This document shows, piece after piece, positions 8,398 to 17,393 of a DNA stretch of 32,727 nt. Positions within the stretch are counted from its first letter, which is position 1, and each line of letters begins with the position of its first letter. The notes under the pieces are model-generated. The model worked only from the letters and a program-made list of their open reading frames with translations, did not search any database and was not told the DNA's origin. This stretch comes from an uncultured Nitrospina sp. (GTDB lineage: Bacteria > Nitrospinota > Nitrospinia > Nitrospinales > VA-1): contig CAJWQP010000013.1 of the NCBI GenBank assembly GCA_913045445.1, positions 1 to 32,727 on the forward strand. Direction: 5' to 3'. Position numbers and translations under genes: made by a program.

Positions 8398-9030
8398 TTA
8401 CTTCATTCTTTCATTAATCACGCTTTCTATTTGTTCGATATTTTTTTCAACATCTGGAGTAGGTGAAAAAGGAATTATTGCGGAATCTTTGTTTGCTCCA
8501 TTGATTCTCAGGGCAGGGACGTTTAGCTTTCCTGTAAGAAGTGCGGGGATAAAACGGATAATAGTTCGATTGACAGACTCAACGTTTTCCCAAGCCAGTG
8601 CGGTTTTCGGGTTTTGCCCGAGGAAGTGAAGGCGGGGAAAATACATGGCTATCCCGTGGCTACCCAGGGTTACGAAATAATGACGAGGAAATAGTTCTCG
8701 ACTCTTTAACATCATTTTCATGGCCCAGATCAATCCTGTAAATAGCAGGACGCATCCGAAAGTAATGCCGATGGGAACCATTTCAAATTCCCATCGGGTA
8801 GAAAATCCGAGAAATGGGAAAATTAAAACTGTGAGCATGAAGACAACTATTGGTGCCAGCATGAACCATCCCATAAAATGGATTCGGCATGCCGGGAGAC
8901 CTCGGGGCACAGAAATGAACAAGCCTTTTCCAGTATCAAGGAGGGGCGATTTTTCTACTTCCTCCTCATGTCCAAGGGTGTAGTATAATCCGTCCTGATA
9001 ATCTTTGATGGCCCAGTCGGGAGATTTCAT
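8398..9030 (-). CDS. Two-TM membrane protein of unknown function
   Basis: A 210-residue protein not assigned to a family. A polar N-terminal ~50 residues is followed by two hydrophobic helices (about 52-75 and 83-106) joined by a short loop. A ~100-residue soluble C-terminal part follows, with beta-rich segments such as RHYFVTLGSHGIAMYFP and a terminal charged helix. The layout recalls membrane proteins with a PH-like domain after a TM hairpin, but this is only a structural guess. ATG 9030 has no strong ribosome-binding site. It is divergent from the M16 protease across a 152-bp gap and convergent with dnaE. Confidence 0.8.
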   Translation of the reverse strand: MKSPDWAIKDYQDGLYYTLGHEEEVEKSPLLDTGKGLFISVPRGLPACRIHFMGWFMLAPIVVFMLTVLIFPFLGFSTRWEFEMVPIGITFGCVLLFTGLIWAMKMMLKSRELFPRHYFVTLGSHGIAMYFPRLHFLGQNPKTALAWENVESVNRTIIRFIPALLTGKLNVPALRINGANKDSAIIPFSPTPDVEKNIEQIESVINERMK

Positions 9031-9182
9031 GATAGCGTTCTTTTATCAGATAGAGTAGGGAGAATACAAGCTTTCTGTTTATGGAAAAGAGGTCTTTTCT
9101 CCCATGCTTTTTTCGGAAATATCGTTTGGGTATGAGATAATTTTCTGTGTGAATATTAAAGCGGCTTTGAATAAAAAGGATT

Positions 9183-10502
9183 ATGAACTTAACTACTATT
9201 GATAATGTTGATAAAGTGAAGGTTTTTAAGGATCGCCTGAAAAATGGTTTGACTGTGGTGTCAATTGAGCAACCACATATACACAGTATGGAACTGGGCA
9301 TGTTTGTACGCTCTGGGCTGAGATTCGAAAATGAAAAAAATAATGGCATCTCTCATTTCCTGGAGCACATGCTTTTCAGGGGGAACGCTGCATATCCGAA
9401 TTCATACTTGTTGAATCGCGAATTTGAAGGCATTGGGCGCGACCTTCGTGCCTCAACCATGAGCGATCATACTTATTATGGCTTCAGTCCGCATGTTTCC
9501 AACTTGGAGCGTGCGATGGAACTATTTTCCGAATTTTTTCACGCCCCTACTTTTCCCGAGATAGAAATTGAGCGGGGCATTATCCTTGAAGAGTGCTTAG
9601 AAGATTTCAATGAGCAGGGAATTGATGTTGATATCAATAATCTGGCCTGTAAACTTTTATATCCAGATAATGCGTTGGCCTGGCCAACCATTGGGACTGA
9701 AGAAAGCATCAAGAATATCAGTGTGGAAATTTTGAAGGAGCAGTATGAGAAATATTATGTACCCGGAAATATGATTCTGGTGCAGGCAGGGCGCGTAGAT
9801 CATGATGTTTTTGTGGACTACGCTAATAAATATTTTCCCAGGCTGACGGGCGAGGGATCAATTTCTACAAACTGCTTTGATGGGTGTTTGGATGAAAGCC
9901 AAACTCAACCGGAATTTTTGTTTCAACAAGACTCCGACAGCCAGGTTCAGTTACAGATATGTTTTCGTGGGGTTTCTTATAATCACCCTGATTATTTTAT
10001 CACGAACTTGATTTCGCGTTTGTTTGATGATGGGGTGACTTCCCGTTTGCAAAAGGTTTTGCGGGAGGAAAAGGGGCTTGTCTATTCTGTTGAATGTCGT
10101 GCAACCAGCCTACCCGATACAGGCACAGTCGATTTTGATGTGTCTGTCCGTTCCGAAAAAGTTATTGAGGTTACTGAAATTTTATTGAATGAAATCAAGA
10201 AACTTGTTTTGGACGGAGTGCATGAAGAGGAGTTGGAGGGTATTAAAAGGCGTTACGGCTACGATCTGGATTATGAACTGGATGATCCATATAAACAGAT
10301 AGTCCGTTATGGATTTTGTCATTTATATTCTTCTGAATTTACTGCCGAGGAAGAGCGCGAAATAATTTCCAGGATATCGTCGCAGGACATTCAGAGGGTG
10401 GCTCGTAATATCTTCGTTCCTGAAAAACTCAATTTTATTCTTGTCGGTCCATATACACCTGCGCTTAAAAGTACGTTGGAAGGGATTGTGCTGAATTTCT
10501 AA
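9183..10502 (+). CDS. M16 family zinc metallopeptidase (insulinase-like)
   Basis: A 439-residue single-unit M16 peptidase. The inverted zinc motif HFLEH (His58, Glu61, His62) is intact, and the distal Glu ligand lies in GIILEECLED around residue 136-137, so it should be catalytically active. The C-terminal half carries the inactive M16 domain with GVTSRLQKVLREEKGLVYSV, whose Arg/Tyr region helps form the substrate chamber. There is no signal peptide, so the protein is probably cytoplasmic as written, like processing-peptidase homologues (PqqF/YmxG type). The start ATG has AAGGA only 2 nt upstream, which is tight, but a stop codon four codons earlier leaves no better option. The haem-domain lipoprotein gene follows 30 nt later. 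Confidence 0.93.
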   Translation: MNLTTIDNVDKVKVFKDRLKNGLTVVSIEQPHIHSMELGMFVRSGLRFENEKNNGISHFLEHMLFRGNAAYPNSYLLNREFEGIGRDLRASTMSDHTYYGFSPHVSNLERAMELFSEFFHAPTFPEIEIERGIILEECLEDFNEQGIDVDINNLACKLLYPDNALAWPTIGTEESIKNISVEILKEQYEKYYVPGNMILVQAGRVDHDVFVDYANKYFPRLTGEGSISTNCFDGCLDESQTQPEFLFQQDSDSQVQLQICFRGVSYNHPDYFITNLISRLFDDGVTSRLQKVLREEKGLVYSVECRATSLPDTGTVDFDVSVRSEKVIEVTEILLNEIKKLVLDGVHEEELEGIKRRYGYDLDYELDDPYKQIVRYGFCHLYSSEFTAEEEREIISRISSQDIQRVARNIFVPEKLNFILVGPYTPALKSTLEGIVLNF

Positions 10503-10532
10503 CCTATTAATCAATTTTATCTCTAAACATTA

Positions 10533-11357
10533 ATGAGCATGAAAAGACTGTTTGGCGGCGTTTGCGATTGTTTGCCTGCGAGGAAATTATTTCTGGCATG
10601 CGTAATGTTTATTGCCGGATGTGGTTCGTCCGGAATGGAATATTGTATTGAAAGTGGCGAATGTGAACTGGCAGTGGATGTCGTAAAAATTTCAGATGAA
10701 ATACCGATGGACCCGAATGATTCTTTCTGGAAAGATGCTTCCCGCTTTCATCCACAGGTTGTTGAATTGGGACCGCAGATGATAACGAATCCCAAATGGC
10801 CAGACCCCTCTGTTAAGTCGGTTCAGGTTACAGGGGTTCGCAATGGATCAGAAATTGGTCTTTTGTTGGAGTGGAGCGACTCCAGCATGGAAAACGAGAT
10901 TGAAGTTTCTGCGACTCACACGGATCAGGCGGCTTTAATGTTTCCATTGCAAGCTGAAAAAGAGCTTCCTGTGATTTCTATGGGAAGCGAAGATGAAATC
11001 GTTAATATCTGGCAGTGGAGGGCCATATGGGAACCTGTATTATCCAAATCCAGGCAATCTGGCAACAGAGGGAATAACATTGCTCCAGCCAAACGGCGCC
11101 AGTCTTCAGTCGAGGATTTGACTGCCGCCGGGTTCAGCACGCTCACCACTCAGGATGAGCAGGATGTATCGGGTCGAGGGGTGTGGAAGGATAAAGCCTG
11201 GCGCGTTGTGTTCAAGAGAACTTTGGTTAATTCTGATAACGCGGATGTTCAGTTGGACTCTCCAACAGCAATGGCTATAGCAGTATGGAATGGGGGTAAC
11301 CGCGAACGTAACGGTCAAAAAGGAATTTCCAACTGGATACTTCTTCGGATTGAATAA
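10533..11357 (+). CDS. Lipoprotein with ethylbenzene-dehydrogenase-type haem-binding domain (gamma-subunit-like)
   Basis: A 274-residue exported protein. A signal peptide ends in the lipobox FIAGC, giving lipidated Cys30. The rest matches the EB_dh / cytochrome c-552-DMSO-reductase-like haem domain: DPNDSFWKDA, VKSVQVTGVRNGSEIGLLLEW, a TDQAALMFPLQ strand, ISMG with Met150, and a closing WNGGNRERNGQKGISNW with Lys263. In EbdC and related gamma subunits a Met and a Lys ligate haem b, and Met150 and Lys263 fall at those places. Such subunits pass electrons from type II DMSO-reductase-family enzymes, including nitrite oxidoreductase. No catalytic subunit lies in this window, so the partner is unknown. 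No clear Shine-Dalgarno is seen; ATG 10539 is an alternative start. It is likely in one transcript with the protease gene. Confidence 0.85.
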   Translation: MSMKRLFGGVCDCLPARKLFLACVMFIAGCGSSGMEYCIESGECELAVDVVKISDEIPMDPNDSFWKDASRFHPQVVELGPQMITNPKWPDPSVKSVQVTGVRNGSEIGLLLEWSDSSMENEIEVSATHTDQAALMFPLQAEKELPVISMGSEDEIVNIWQWRAIWEPVLSKSRQSGNRGNNIAPAKRRQSSVEDLTAAGFSTLTTQDEQDVSGRGVWKDKAWRVVFKRTLVNSDNADVQLDSPTAMAIAVWNGGNRERNGQKGISNWILLRIE

Positions 11358-11384
11358 ATTACCACTTTTGAAACGAATGAACTG

Positions 11385-12317
11385 TCAGGCGTTGTTCTTC
11401 TCCAGGTTTGTTTTAAAGCTGGTGAATGTGTCGGTAAGTGATTGCCCCAGTTTCTCTTTTAATTCCTGCGGTACCCAATTAATTTTTTCTACAGGCCAAC
11501 TCTCCACGCTTAAAATATCCAGCCCCGCTTTTTTATAAGGACCTTCCAGGGCCTCTTCGAGTCCGTAGACAATCGCGTTGGAATAAAGGTTCAGATATTG
11601 CTCCTCAATTATTTCAGGGTCGTACAACCCGCCAAGAAATTTATCCAGCAATTCTGTCATGATGGGTTCTGCATGTTCCATGAAATCGGAAGACAATGCC
11701 CCGTGCAATGTGTAGTAAATAATAAGAACATCTTGCAGGAGAAATTTATACTCATCGGTCGGTTTTTTAACGGGACGCCGATTCATATCCAGCATTTCTT
11801 TGATAACTTTTATGTTTCGGATGGTGTCGTAAATTACAGAATCTTCCCATGGGACGTTGTTCCAGACGAAAAATGCACGGAGGAATTTAACCTTATTGTT
11901 CTTTTCCCACATTTGGAGCGTTGTTGTGGGGCGTTTGCTGTTGGAGTAGGGAATGGGGTCTCCCCATTGCGGATTTACGAAGCTTAAATTATAAGATTCG
12001 AATGTACTGCTGAAACTCTGGTGATATAACACCATCAACCGCTCAAAATTTTCTTTTTTATCGAGCGAAGTATTCAGCGGCAGATTGATCAGGCAGTACA
12101 GGCGAACCACATTACTACGTGCCTTTCCCTCCTTATCGGCAACCAGATAAGAGCCGCCCCACATGCCAGAGGTTATCATTATTTCTTCCTGCAGTTCCTC
12201 GGAGATTTTCCGGGAAACTTTATCGGCAAGCGCTATATACAATTCGTGAAGATGGCACAAGTTGAACTTGCCGTCATCATAGGTCAGACGTTCGGGAAGT
12301 TTTGATATCTCACTCAT
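11385..12317 (-). CDS. Conserved-looking cytosolic protein, function unknown, coupled to ilvD
   Basis: The 310-residue protein is not recognised. It is rich in Leu, Glu, Lys and aromatic residues, has no signal peptide or TM helix, and is predicted mostly helical with a central [20 protein letters not shown] segment. Its ATG overlaps the end of ilvD by 8 nt (GATGAGTGAG), so translation is probably coupled. It ends 27 nt from the convergent lipoprotein gene without a visible terminator. Coupling to branched-chain amino-acid synthesis is positional evidence only; no catalytic motif is apparent. Confidence 0.8.
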   Translation of the reverse strand: MSEISKLPERLTYDDGKFNLCHLHELYIALADKVSRKISEELQEEIMITSGMWGGSYLVADKEGKARSNVVRLYCLINLPLNTSLDKKENFERLMVLYHQSFSSTFESYNLSFVNPQWGDPIPYSNSKRPTTTLQMWEKNNKVKFLRAFFVWNNVPWEDSVIYDTIRNIKVIKEMLDMNRRPVKKPTDEYKFLLQDVLIIYYTLHGALSSDFMEHAEPIMTELLDKFLGGLYDPEIIEEQYLNLYSNAIVYGLEEALEGPYKKAGLDILSVESWPVEKINWVPQELKEKLGQSLTDTFTSFKTNLEKNNA

Positions 12318-14004
12318 CGGTTATAGCGCCAATGGATGCTGAGGAAACAAGTTTTGCGTATTTAGCCAGAACCCCTCTTTTGTATTTTGGAGGAAGCGGT
12401 TTCCATTTTTCTTTACGTTTTTCGATCTCTTCATCTGAAAGCAGAACATCGAGGCTACGTTTGTTGATGTCGATAACGACAGTATCACCTTCATTAATCA
12501 ACGCTATGGTGCCTCCCACCTGAGCTTCCGGCGCTACATGTCCAACAACCAGCCCATAGGTTCCTCCGGAAAACCTTCCATCGGTGATGAGGCCGACCTT
12601 GTCTCCGAGTCCTTTACCAACAATCGCCGATGTGGGGGCCAGCATTTCCCTCATTCCAGGACCTCCTTTGGGTCCTTCATAACGGATGACTATGACATCG
12701 CCTTCCTTGATTTTGTCGTTGATGATCGCATCAAGGCATTCTTCCTCCGAATTGAAAACCCGCGCCGGTCCTTCAACACGGCGGGTTTTAATTCCTGAAA
12801 CTTTAGCGACAGATCCTTCAGGGCTTATATTTCCCTTCAGAATCACCAGATGACCTTCAGGTGACAGTGGCTCCTCTATCGGCAGAATTGTTTTTTGATC
12901 CGGGTTCGGTTGTGCCGAAATGTCTTTCAGGTTTTCCGCGATTGTTTTTCCTGTGACTGTCATGCAGTCTCCGTGAAGAAGTCCCTTGTTGAGCAACATT
13001 TTCATCACCTGTGGGATGCCTCCTGCTTGATGCAGGTCAACCGTCACAAATTGACCGGAAGGTTTGAGGTCACAGAAGTGCGGAACTCTCTGGCGAATTT
13101 TCTCAAAGTCATCAATGGTCAAGCCAAGGTCCATATAACTGGAAATAGCCAGCAGATGCAAAACGGCATTGGTTGACCCGCCCACGGCCATGACTACAGA
13201 TATGGCGTTTTCAAACGCTTCCCTCGTAAGAATTTCTTTGGGTGTGATATTTCTTTCAAGCATTGGCAAAAGTGCTCGCGCACTTTTTTGCGTATTTGTT
13301 TCTTTTTCCTTGTCCTCATTGGACATGGTGGAGCTGTAGGGCAGGCTCATGCCCATAGCTTCTATAGCTGAAGACATGGTGTTTGCCGTGTACATTCCAC
13401 CGCATGAACCGAATCCGGGACATGCATTATTTTCAATGTCGGTGAGTTGTTTGTGGCTGATGGAACCCGCGCTGAACTGTCCAACAGCTTCAAATGAACT
13501 TACCACTGTCAGGTCTTTTCCATCCAGGTGACCGGGTTTGATGGTTCCACCGTAGACAAAAATACTCGGGATGTCCAACCGTGCCATGGCGATGAGTGCT
13601 CCGGGCATATTTTTATCGCATCCGCCCACACAAATGACAGCATCCAGATTAGCCCCCCGACACACGGTTTCAATTGAGTCGGCAATGACTTCACGGCTGA
13701 CCAGAGAACATTTCATACCTTCTGTTCCCATGGATATGCCATCACTGACGGTGATAGTGCCAAACATTTGCGGCATACCTCCTGCTGATTTGATTTCCAT
13801 TTTCGCGATCTCCGCCAGTTTCCCAAGGCCTGCGTTGCAGGGAGTGACATCGCTTTGACCATTTGCAACTCCAATGATCGGTTTTTGGAAATCGTTATCG
13901 GTAAAACCCACCGCACGAAGCATGGAACGATTGGGAGAACGTCTGTCACCTTGGGTGACAACACGGCTTTTTCGGTTTAACGCAGTTTTTTCCTCTTCTG
14001 TCAT
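12310..14004 (-). CDS. ilvD: Dihydroxy-acid dehydratase
   Basis: Third common step of valine, leucine and isoleucine synthesis: dehydration of 2,3-dihydroxy-isovalerate or -methylvalerate in the cytosol. The 564-residue protein has the three cluster cysteines in place: Cys56 (TPCNAG), Cys129 (GGCDKNMPG, with Lys131 as the carbamylated metal ligand) and Cys201 (CPGFGSCGG). The C-terminal GRFSGGT and GHVAPEA motifs are present. This Cys pattern is that of the [2Fe-2S] class. ATG 14004 follows GGAG at 7-nt spacing. An unknown gene is translationally coupled downstream. Confidence 0.97.
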   Translation of the reverse strand: MTEEEKTALNRKSRVVTQGDRRSPNRSMLRAVGFTDNDFQKPIIGVANGQSDVTPCNAGLGKLAEIAKMEIKSAGGMPQMFGTITVSDGISMGTEGMKCSLVSREVIADSIETVCRGANLDAVICVGGCDKNMPGALIAMARLDIPSIFVYGGTIKPGHLDGKDLTVVSSFEAVGQFSAGSISHKQLTDIENNACPGFGSCGGMYTANTMSSAIEAMGMSLPYSSTMSNEDKEKETNTQKSARALLPMLERNITPKEILTREAFENAISVVMAVGGSTNAVLHLLAISSYMDLGLTIDDFEKIRQRVPHFCDLKPSGQFVTVDLHQAGGIPQVMKMLLNKGLLHGDCMTVTGKTIAENLKDISAQPNPDQKTILPIEEPLSPEGHLVILKGNISPEGSVAKVSGIKTRRVEGPARVFNSEEECLDAIINDKIKEGDVIVIRYEGPKGGPGMREMLAPTSAIVGKGLGDKVGLITDGRFSGGTYGLVVGHVAPEAQVGGTIALINEGDTVVIDINKRSLDVLLSDEEIEKRKEKWKPLPPKYKRGVLAKYAKLVSSASIGAITDE

Positions 14005-14025
14005 GATCTACTCCTTATGCCTTGA

Positions 14026-14050
14026 AAATATAAAATCCCTGTATCAGGGA
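14026..14050 (-). terminator. Weak terminator-like hairpin upstream of ilvD
   Basis: On the minus strand TCCCTG-ATA-CAGGGA (14036-14050) forms a 6-bp stem, followed by TTTTATATTTTC. It lies between the radical SAM gene and ilvD and could end the former or attenuate ilvD. Stem and U-tract are both modest. Confidence 0.35.
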
Positions 14051-14116
14051 AAAATAGGGGCTAAATGAATTTTCCATCCTATAACGTTAGATAAGATATT
14101 TAAACAAATTATTGCA

Positions 14117-15745
14117 TTAAATGTGGGGAATCCAGTTCAAACTGGGAGGGCTCAGGTAGCCCGCTGAATTCTGGGGATGGACAACGGCGCAGTAGTGGGG
14201 AGATGGCACCGGAATCACTTCGGCATCTCCATTTGAGATACTTATTGTATGCAGGAAAGGAACGAGAGGTGTTTTCCGATCTCCCTCCCAGGTTTTTTGT
14301 TCACAACCCTCTATTTGTAGAAAACGTGGCAGGCGGTGGACACGTTGGGCATACAAATAATCAAGGCGCAGAACATCCAAATCCGCCAGATTACTTCCCA
14401 GAGAAAACGTGTCGTGAATTATCTTGTATTGTACGTCCAGGGAGTGAGGCTGATTGAACATGTCTTTCGATTCCATATGTTCAAGCAGGGAATTGAAAAT
14501 CTCTACGGCGGATAGTTTTTTCAAGAGCCGCTGAATGGAAAAACGAAAACGCCTGGAATTGTAAAATATATCGAATATCTCCTCGAATTTTTTTAAATAA
14601 ACAACCTGAGTGGCTGAAAGATTATTATTGGATAGAAATTCATATGGAGGTGTGGATTGATATTGGTATCCGTATTCATTGATAAGATTATTGATTAGCG
14701 CTCCAGGTAGAAACTTTAAGAATCCCAACTGCAATTCATGTGGGCGCAAGCTACAGACCTCTTCAAAAGATTTAAGGATATCATCCAGTGTTTCTCCCGG
14801 TAGACCGAAAATAAGATCGCAGTGAATATGTATTCGTTGCGAACGGATGAGCCGATTGATTGCTGAAAAAAGTTTACTGTTATCTTGTTTTCTATGGATT
14901 GCTTCTTGAGAGGAAGGGTGGGTCGTCTGGATTCCAATCTCAAACTGGATCATGCCTTCCGGTATGGTTTCCAAAAAATCAAGCAGGTCGTCCGTTAAAA
15001 GTTCACCCACGACTTCAAAATGAAACGCTGTGTTGTTGAATTTTGAAAGCCAGCGTATCAGTTCCTTCATGTGATCTGGTTTCAAGTTAAAGGTGCGGTC
15101 AACGAATTTTATTTTTGACACTCCCCCCTTGACCAGCAAATTGATTTGATCGCGTACCGTTTGGTCGTTGAAAAACCGCACGGTCTTATCTAAAGCCGAT
15201 AGGCAGAAGGAGCATAAGTAAGGGCATCCGCGGGAAGTCTCCATGTAAACCAGGCGATTTTTAAGTTGTGGCAAATCGTCTTTTGTGTAGGCAGGTATCA
15301 GTGTAGGAAGAAGGGTGCCGTAGGACTCCCAGTTTTTTGAAGTCTCGGTGGAGGGTGTATTTCCACTTATAAAATGCTCAAGAAACTCAATCCACTTGGC
15401 CTCGCCTTCCCCGGAAATAACCGTGTATTCATTCGTTGATGACATGTCAAAAGAAACTTCAGGGCCACCTATCACTAGAGTAAGGGAAGGGTCCTGTTTC
15501 TTTAATCGCTCTATGAGTTCAAGGGATTGTCTGCGGTTCCATATGTAGATGCTTATCCCCAGAACATCGGGTTTATGTTTCAGGATCTCCGCCGCGATTT
15601 TCCATATAGGTTGATTGATCACAAACTCCAGCATCCATACATGTTCATGACCAGCATTCTTTGCCGCGTTACGAAGATAGCGAACGCTCAGAGAAGAATG
15701 GATAAATTTAGCGTTGAGAGTGACGAGACCGATTGAAGGAGACAT
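14117..15745 (-). CDS. B12-binding-domain radical SAM protein
   Basis: A 542-residue protein of the class with an N-terminal cobalamin-binding-like domain (about 1-125, with LGISIYIWN and VIGGPEVSF), a radical SAM core with Cys174, Cys178 and Cys181 in RGCPYLCSFC, and a C-terminal DUF4080-like region of about 170 residues. The B12 domain lacks the classical DxHxxG base-off motif, so cobalamin may bind differently or not at all. Later core motifs include FEIGIQTTHP and CDLIFGLPGET. The substrate is unknown. ATG 15745 has a weak ribosome-binding site. It stands alone between mutM and ilvD on the same strand. Confidence 0.9.
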   Translation of the reverse strand: MSPSIGLVTLNAKFIHSSLSVRYLRNAAKNAGHEHVWMLEFVINQPIWKIAAEILKHKPDVLGISIYIWNRRQSLELIERLKKQDPSLTLVIGGPEVSFDMSSTNEYTVISGEGEAKWIEFLEHFISGNTPSTETSKNWESYGTLLPTLIPAYTKDDLPQLKNRLVYMETSRGCPYLCSFCLSALDKTVRFFNDQTVRDQINLLVKGGVSKIKFVDRTFNLKPDHMKELIRWLSKFNNTAFHFEVVGELLTDDLLDFLETIPEGMIQFEIGIQTTHPSSQEAIHRKQDNSKLFSAINRLIRSQRIHIHCDLIFGLPGETLDDILKSFEEVCSLRPHELQLGFLKFLPGALINNLINEYGYQYQSTPPYEFLSNNNLSATQVVYLKKFEEIFDIFYNSRRFRFSIQRLLKKLSAVEIFNSLLEHMESKDMFNQPHSLDVQYKIIHDTFSLGSNLADLDVLRLDYLYAQRVHRLPRFLQIEGCEQKTWEGDRKTPLVPFLHTISISNGDAEVIPVPSPHYCAVVHPQNSAGYLSPPSLNWIPHI

Positions 15746-15777
15746 TTGAAATGTTAAATTATTTTTATGGGAAGCCT

Positions 15778-15806
15778 ATTTTAAAGTGCTCGTGAGATTG
15801 AAGCAA
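15778..15806 (-). promoter_or_regulatory. Candidate promoter for the radical SAM gene
   Basis: Minus strand TTGCTT (15801-15806), 17-bp spacer, TAAAAT (15778-15783). The -10 is 5/6 to consensus and the -35 is poor (3/6). The leader would be about 25 nt. Confidence 0.3.
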
Positions 15807-15836
15807 GAGAGGATGTGCTGGTTGCTAATGCTGGTT

Positions 15837-16658
15837 TTAGCGTTTCTGACAGATTTTGCAGAAAAATGTAGAACGTGCGGATTGAGTGATTCGTTTGACA
15901 GGTGCCTTACACTTGGGGCAGGGAAGGTTTTCTCGTCCATACACGGCAAGGCTTAATTTATAGTATCCCTGGCTTCCATCGGTGCTGTGAAAACTTCGAA
16001 GTGTTGTACCACCTGCGGCGATACTCTTTTCTAAAATGTTATGGAGACATGATAAAAGACGATCCCACTGCGGTGAGGTGATAAGGCGTGCAGGGCGTTG
16101 AGGATGAATGCCTGCGGCAAACAAAGATTCGCAGGCGTATATATTGCCCACACCCGCAATACGTCTGGCATCCATGAGAAAAGTTTTAATGGATGCAGTA
16201 CGGGAGTTTTTAGCACAAAACTTCATTTCCTTGCCAGTGATATCTTTACCCATAGGGTCCGGTCCCAACCCATCCAGAAGAGGGTGCCCCTGTCCCTTTG
16301 GAATCCAAAGAAGACAGCCGAAGCGGCGTGGATCGACGTAATGAAGGTAGGTGGTCGGTTCAAATTTAAATATGGCGTGGGTGTGTTTTTCAACGGGTTC
16401 AATCGAAGAATTTTGCGTGAAGCGTCCACTCATCCCCAAATGCAGTACTAACGAACCCTCTGCGGAATGAACAAGAATATACTTACCTTTTCGAGTGAGT
16501 TTAAAAACAGTTTTGCCCAGAAGGCCCTTGCGGATTTTTGTGGCAGGAATTGGGAAACGCAGGTCTCGTCTTAAGAAGCGAAGTTCCAGTAAACGTTTGT
16601 TTGAAATAAGAGGTGTCAGTGCCCGTTTCAAAGTTTCGACTTCGGGAAGTTCGGGCAT
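15837..16658 (-). CDS. mutM: Formamidopyrimidine-DNA glycosylase
   Basis: Base-excision repair enzyme removing 8-oxoguanine and cleaving the abasic site. The start is set at ATG 16658 because the chemistry needs Pro as the second residue (MPELPEVET); an upstream in-frame ATG would bury it 11 residues in. The 273-residue length is normal. Visible parts: N-terminal Pro2/Glu3, the conserved Lys in RKGKYILVH, the H2TH segment DARRIAGVGNIYACE, and the C-terminal zinc finger with CPKC and CKIC. It lies 90 nt downstream of grpE on the same strand. Confidence 0.96.
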   Translation of the reverse strand: MPELPEVETLKRALTPLISNKRLLELRFLRRDLRFPIPATKIRKGLLGKTVFKLTRKGKYILVHSAEGSLVLHLGMSGRFTQNSSIEPVEKHTHAIFKFEPTTYLHYVDPRRFGCLLWIPKGQGHPLLDGLGPDPMGKDITGKEMKFCAKNSRTASIKTFLMDARRIAGVGNIYACESLFAAGIHPQRPARLITSPQWDRLLSCLHNILEKSIAAGGTTLRSFHSTDGSQGYYKLSLAVYGRENLPCPKCKAPVKRITQSARSTFFCKICQKR

Positions 16659-16748
16659 AAAAGAAAATCCGTAACGGCCCCTTTTAATCAACGGGGGGCA
16701 ATGTCAAAAAATGATTAAACTTGGTTTTTAGAATAGGGAAAGTTTTTT

Positions 16749-17393
16749 TTATTCAGTTATCGAAGTTTTTTCTTCTTCAGAGTTTTCTTCAGATATTTCC
16801 GATGGTGTTTTTGCGATAACAACCTGTGCCGGGCGAAGCACTCTGCCATTAAGCATGTAGCCTTTGACGAATTCCCGGATGACAATATTTTCCTTGTGCT
16901 CTGTGGATTCTTCCCGGGTTAACGCATCGTGAATGGAGGGATCAAATTCTTCCCCGATAGACTTTATAGGTTCAACATTTTCTTTTTGAAGAAAAGAATT
17001 GAACTGTTTAAGGATCATGTCGAGTCCTTCCTTCATACTTTTAGTGTCGGTGGAGGAAGCATCTAGAGCACGTTCAAAATTGTCGAAGATTGGAATCAGT
17101 TCTTTGAGCATGCGTTCATTCGCATATTGAGAGAACTCATTTTTTTCCCGAGTCATTCGCTTTCGAAAATTATCCGTTTCAGCTTGAAGACGAACAAACT
17201 TGTCCTTCTGTTCAGCCAATTCATCTTTCGACTCCTTTAGCAATTCTTCAGGCGATTTGATGGGCGTTGAGTCTTCAGTTGCATCGTCAGCGGATTCTTC
17301 TGTGGAAACGCCGTTTTCCTCAATAGACTCAGTAGAATCAGCCTTGTCTTCGGTGGACTTATTGATCTTGATATGTTTCTTTTTCTTGCTCAT
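16749..17393 (-). CDS. grpE: GrpE nucleotide exchange factor
   Basis: Co-chaperone that releases ADP from DnaK. It has 214 residues: a Lys-rich start, a disordered acidic segment (about 15-50), a long coiled-coil (55-110) with the conserved DNFRKRM and FDNFERAL, then the beta-wing domain with GEEFDPSIHDAL and a VLRPAQVVIAK ending, plus an acidic tail. Its ATG overlaps the hrcA stop (ATGA), indicating coupled translation. dnaK and dnaJ, often next in such operons, are not here; mutM follows instead. Confidence 0.96.
   Translation of the reverse strand: MSKKKKHIKINKSTEDKADSTESIEENGVSTEESADDATEDSTPIKSPEELLKESKDELAEQKDKFVRLQAETDNFRKRMTREKNEFSQYANERMLKELIPIFDNFERALDASSTDTKSMKEGLDMILKQFNSFLQKENVEPIKSIGEEFDPSIHDALTREESTEHKENIVIREFVKGYMLNGRVLRPAQVVIAKTPSEISEENSEEEKTSITE

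Noticed and set aside
16659-16691. Upstream ATG for mutM
   Set aside because: It would prevent exposure of the catalytic Pro2, so the ATG at 16658 must be used.
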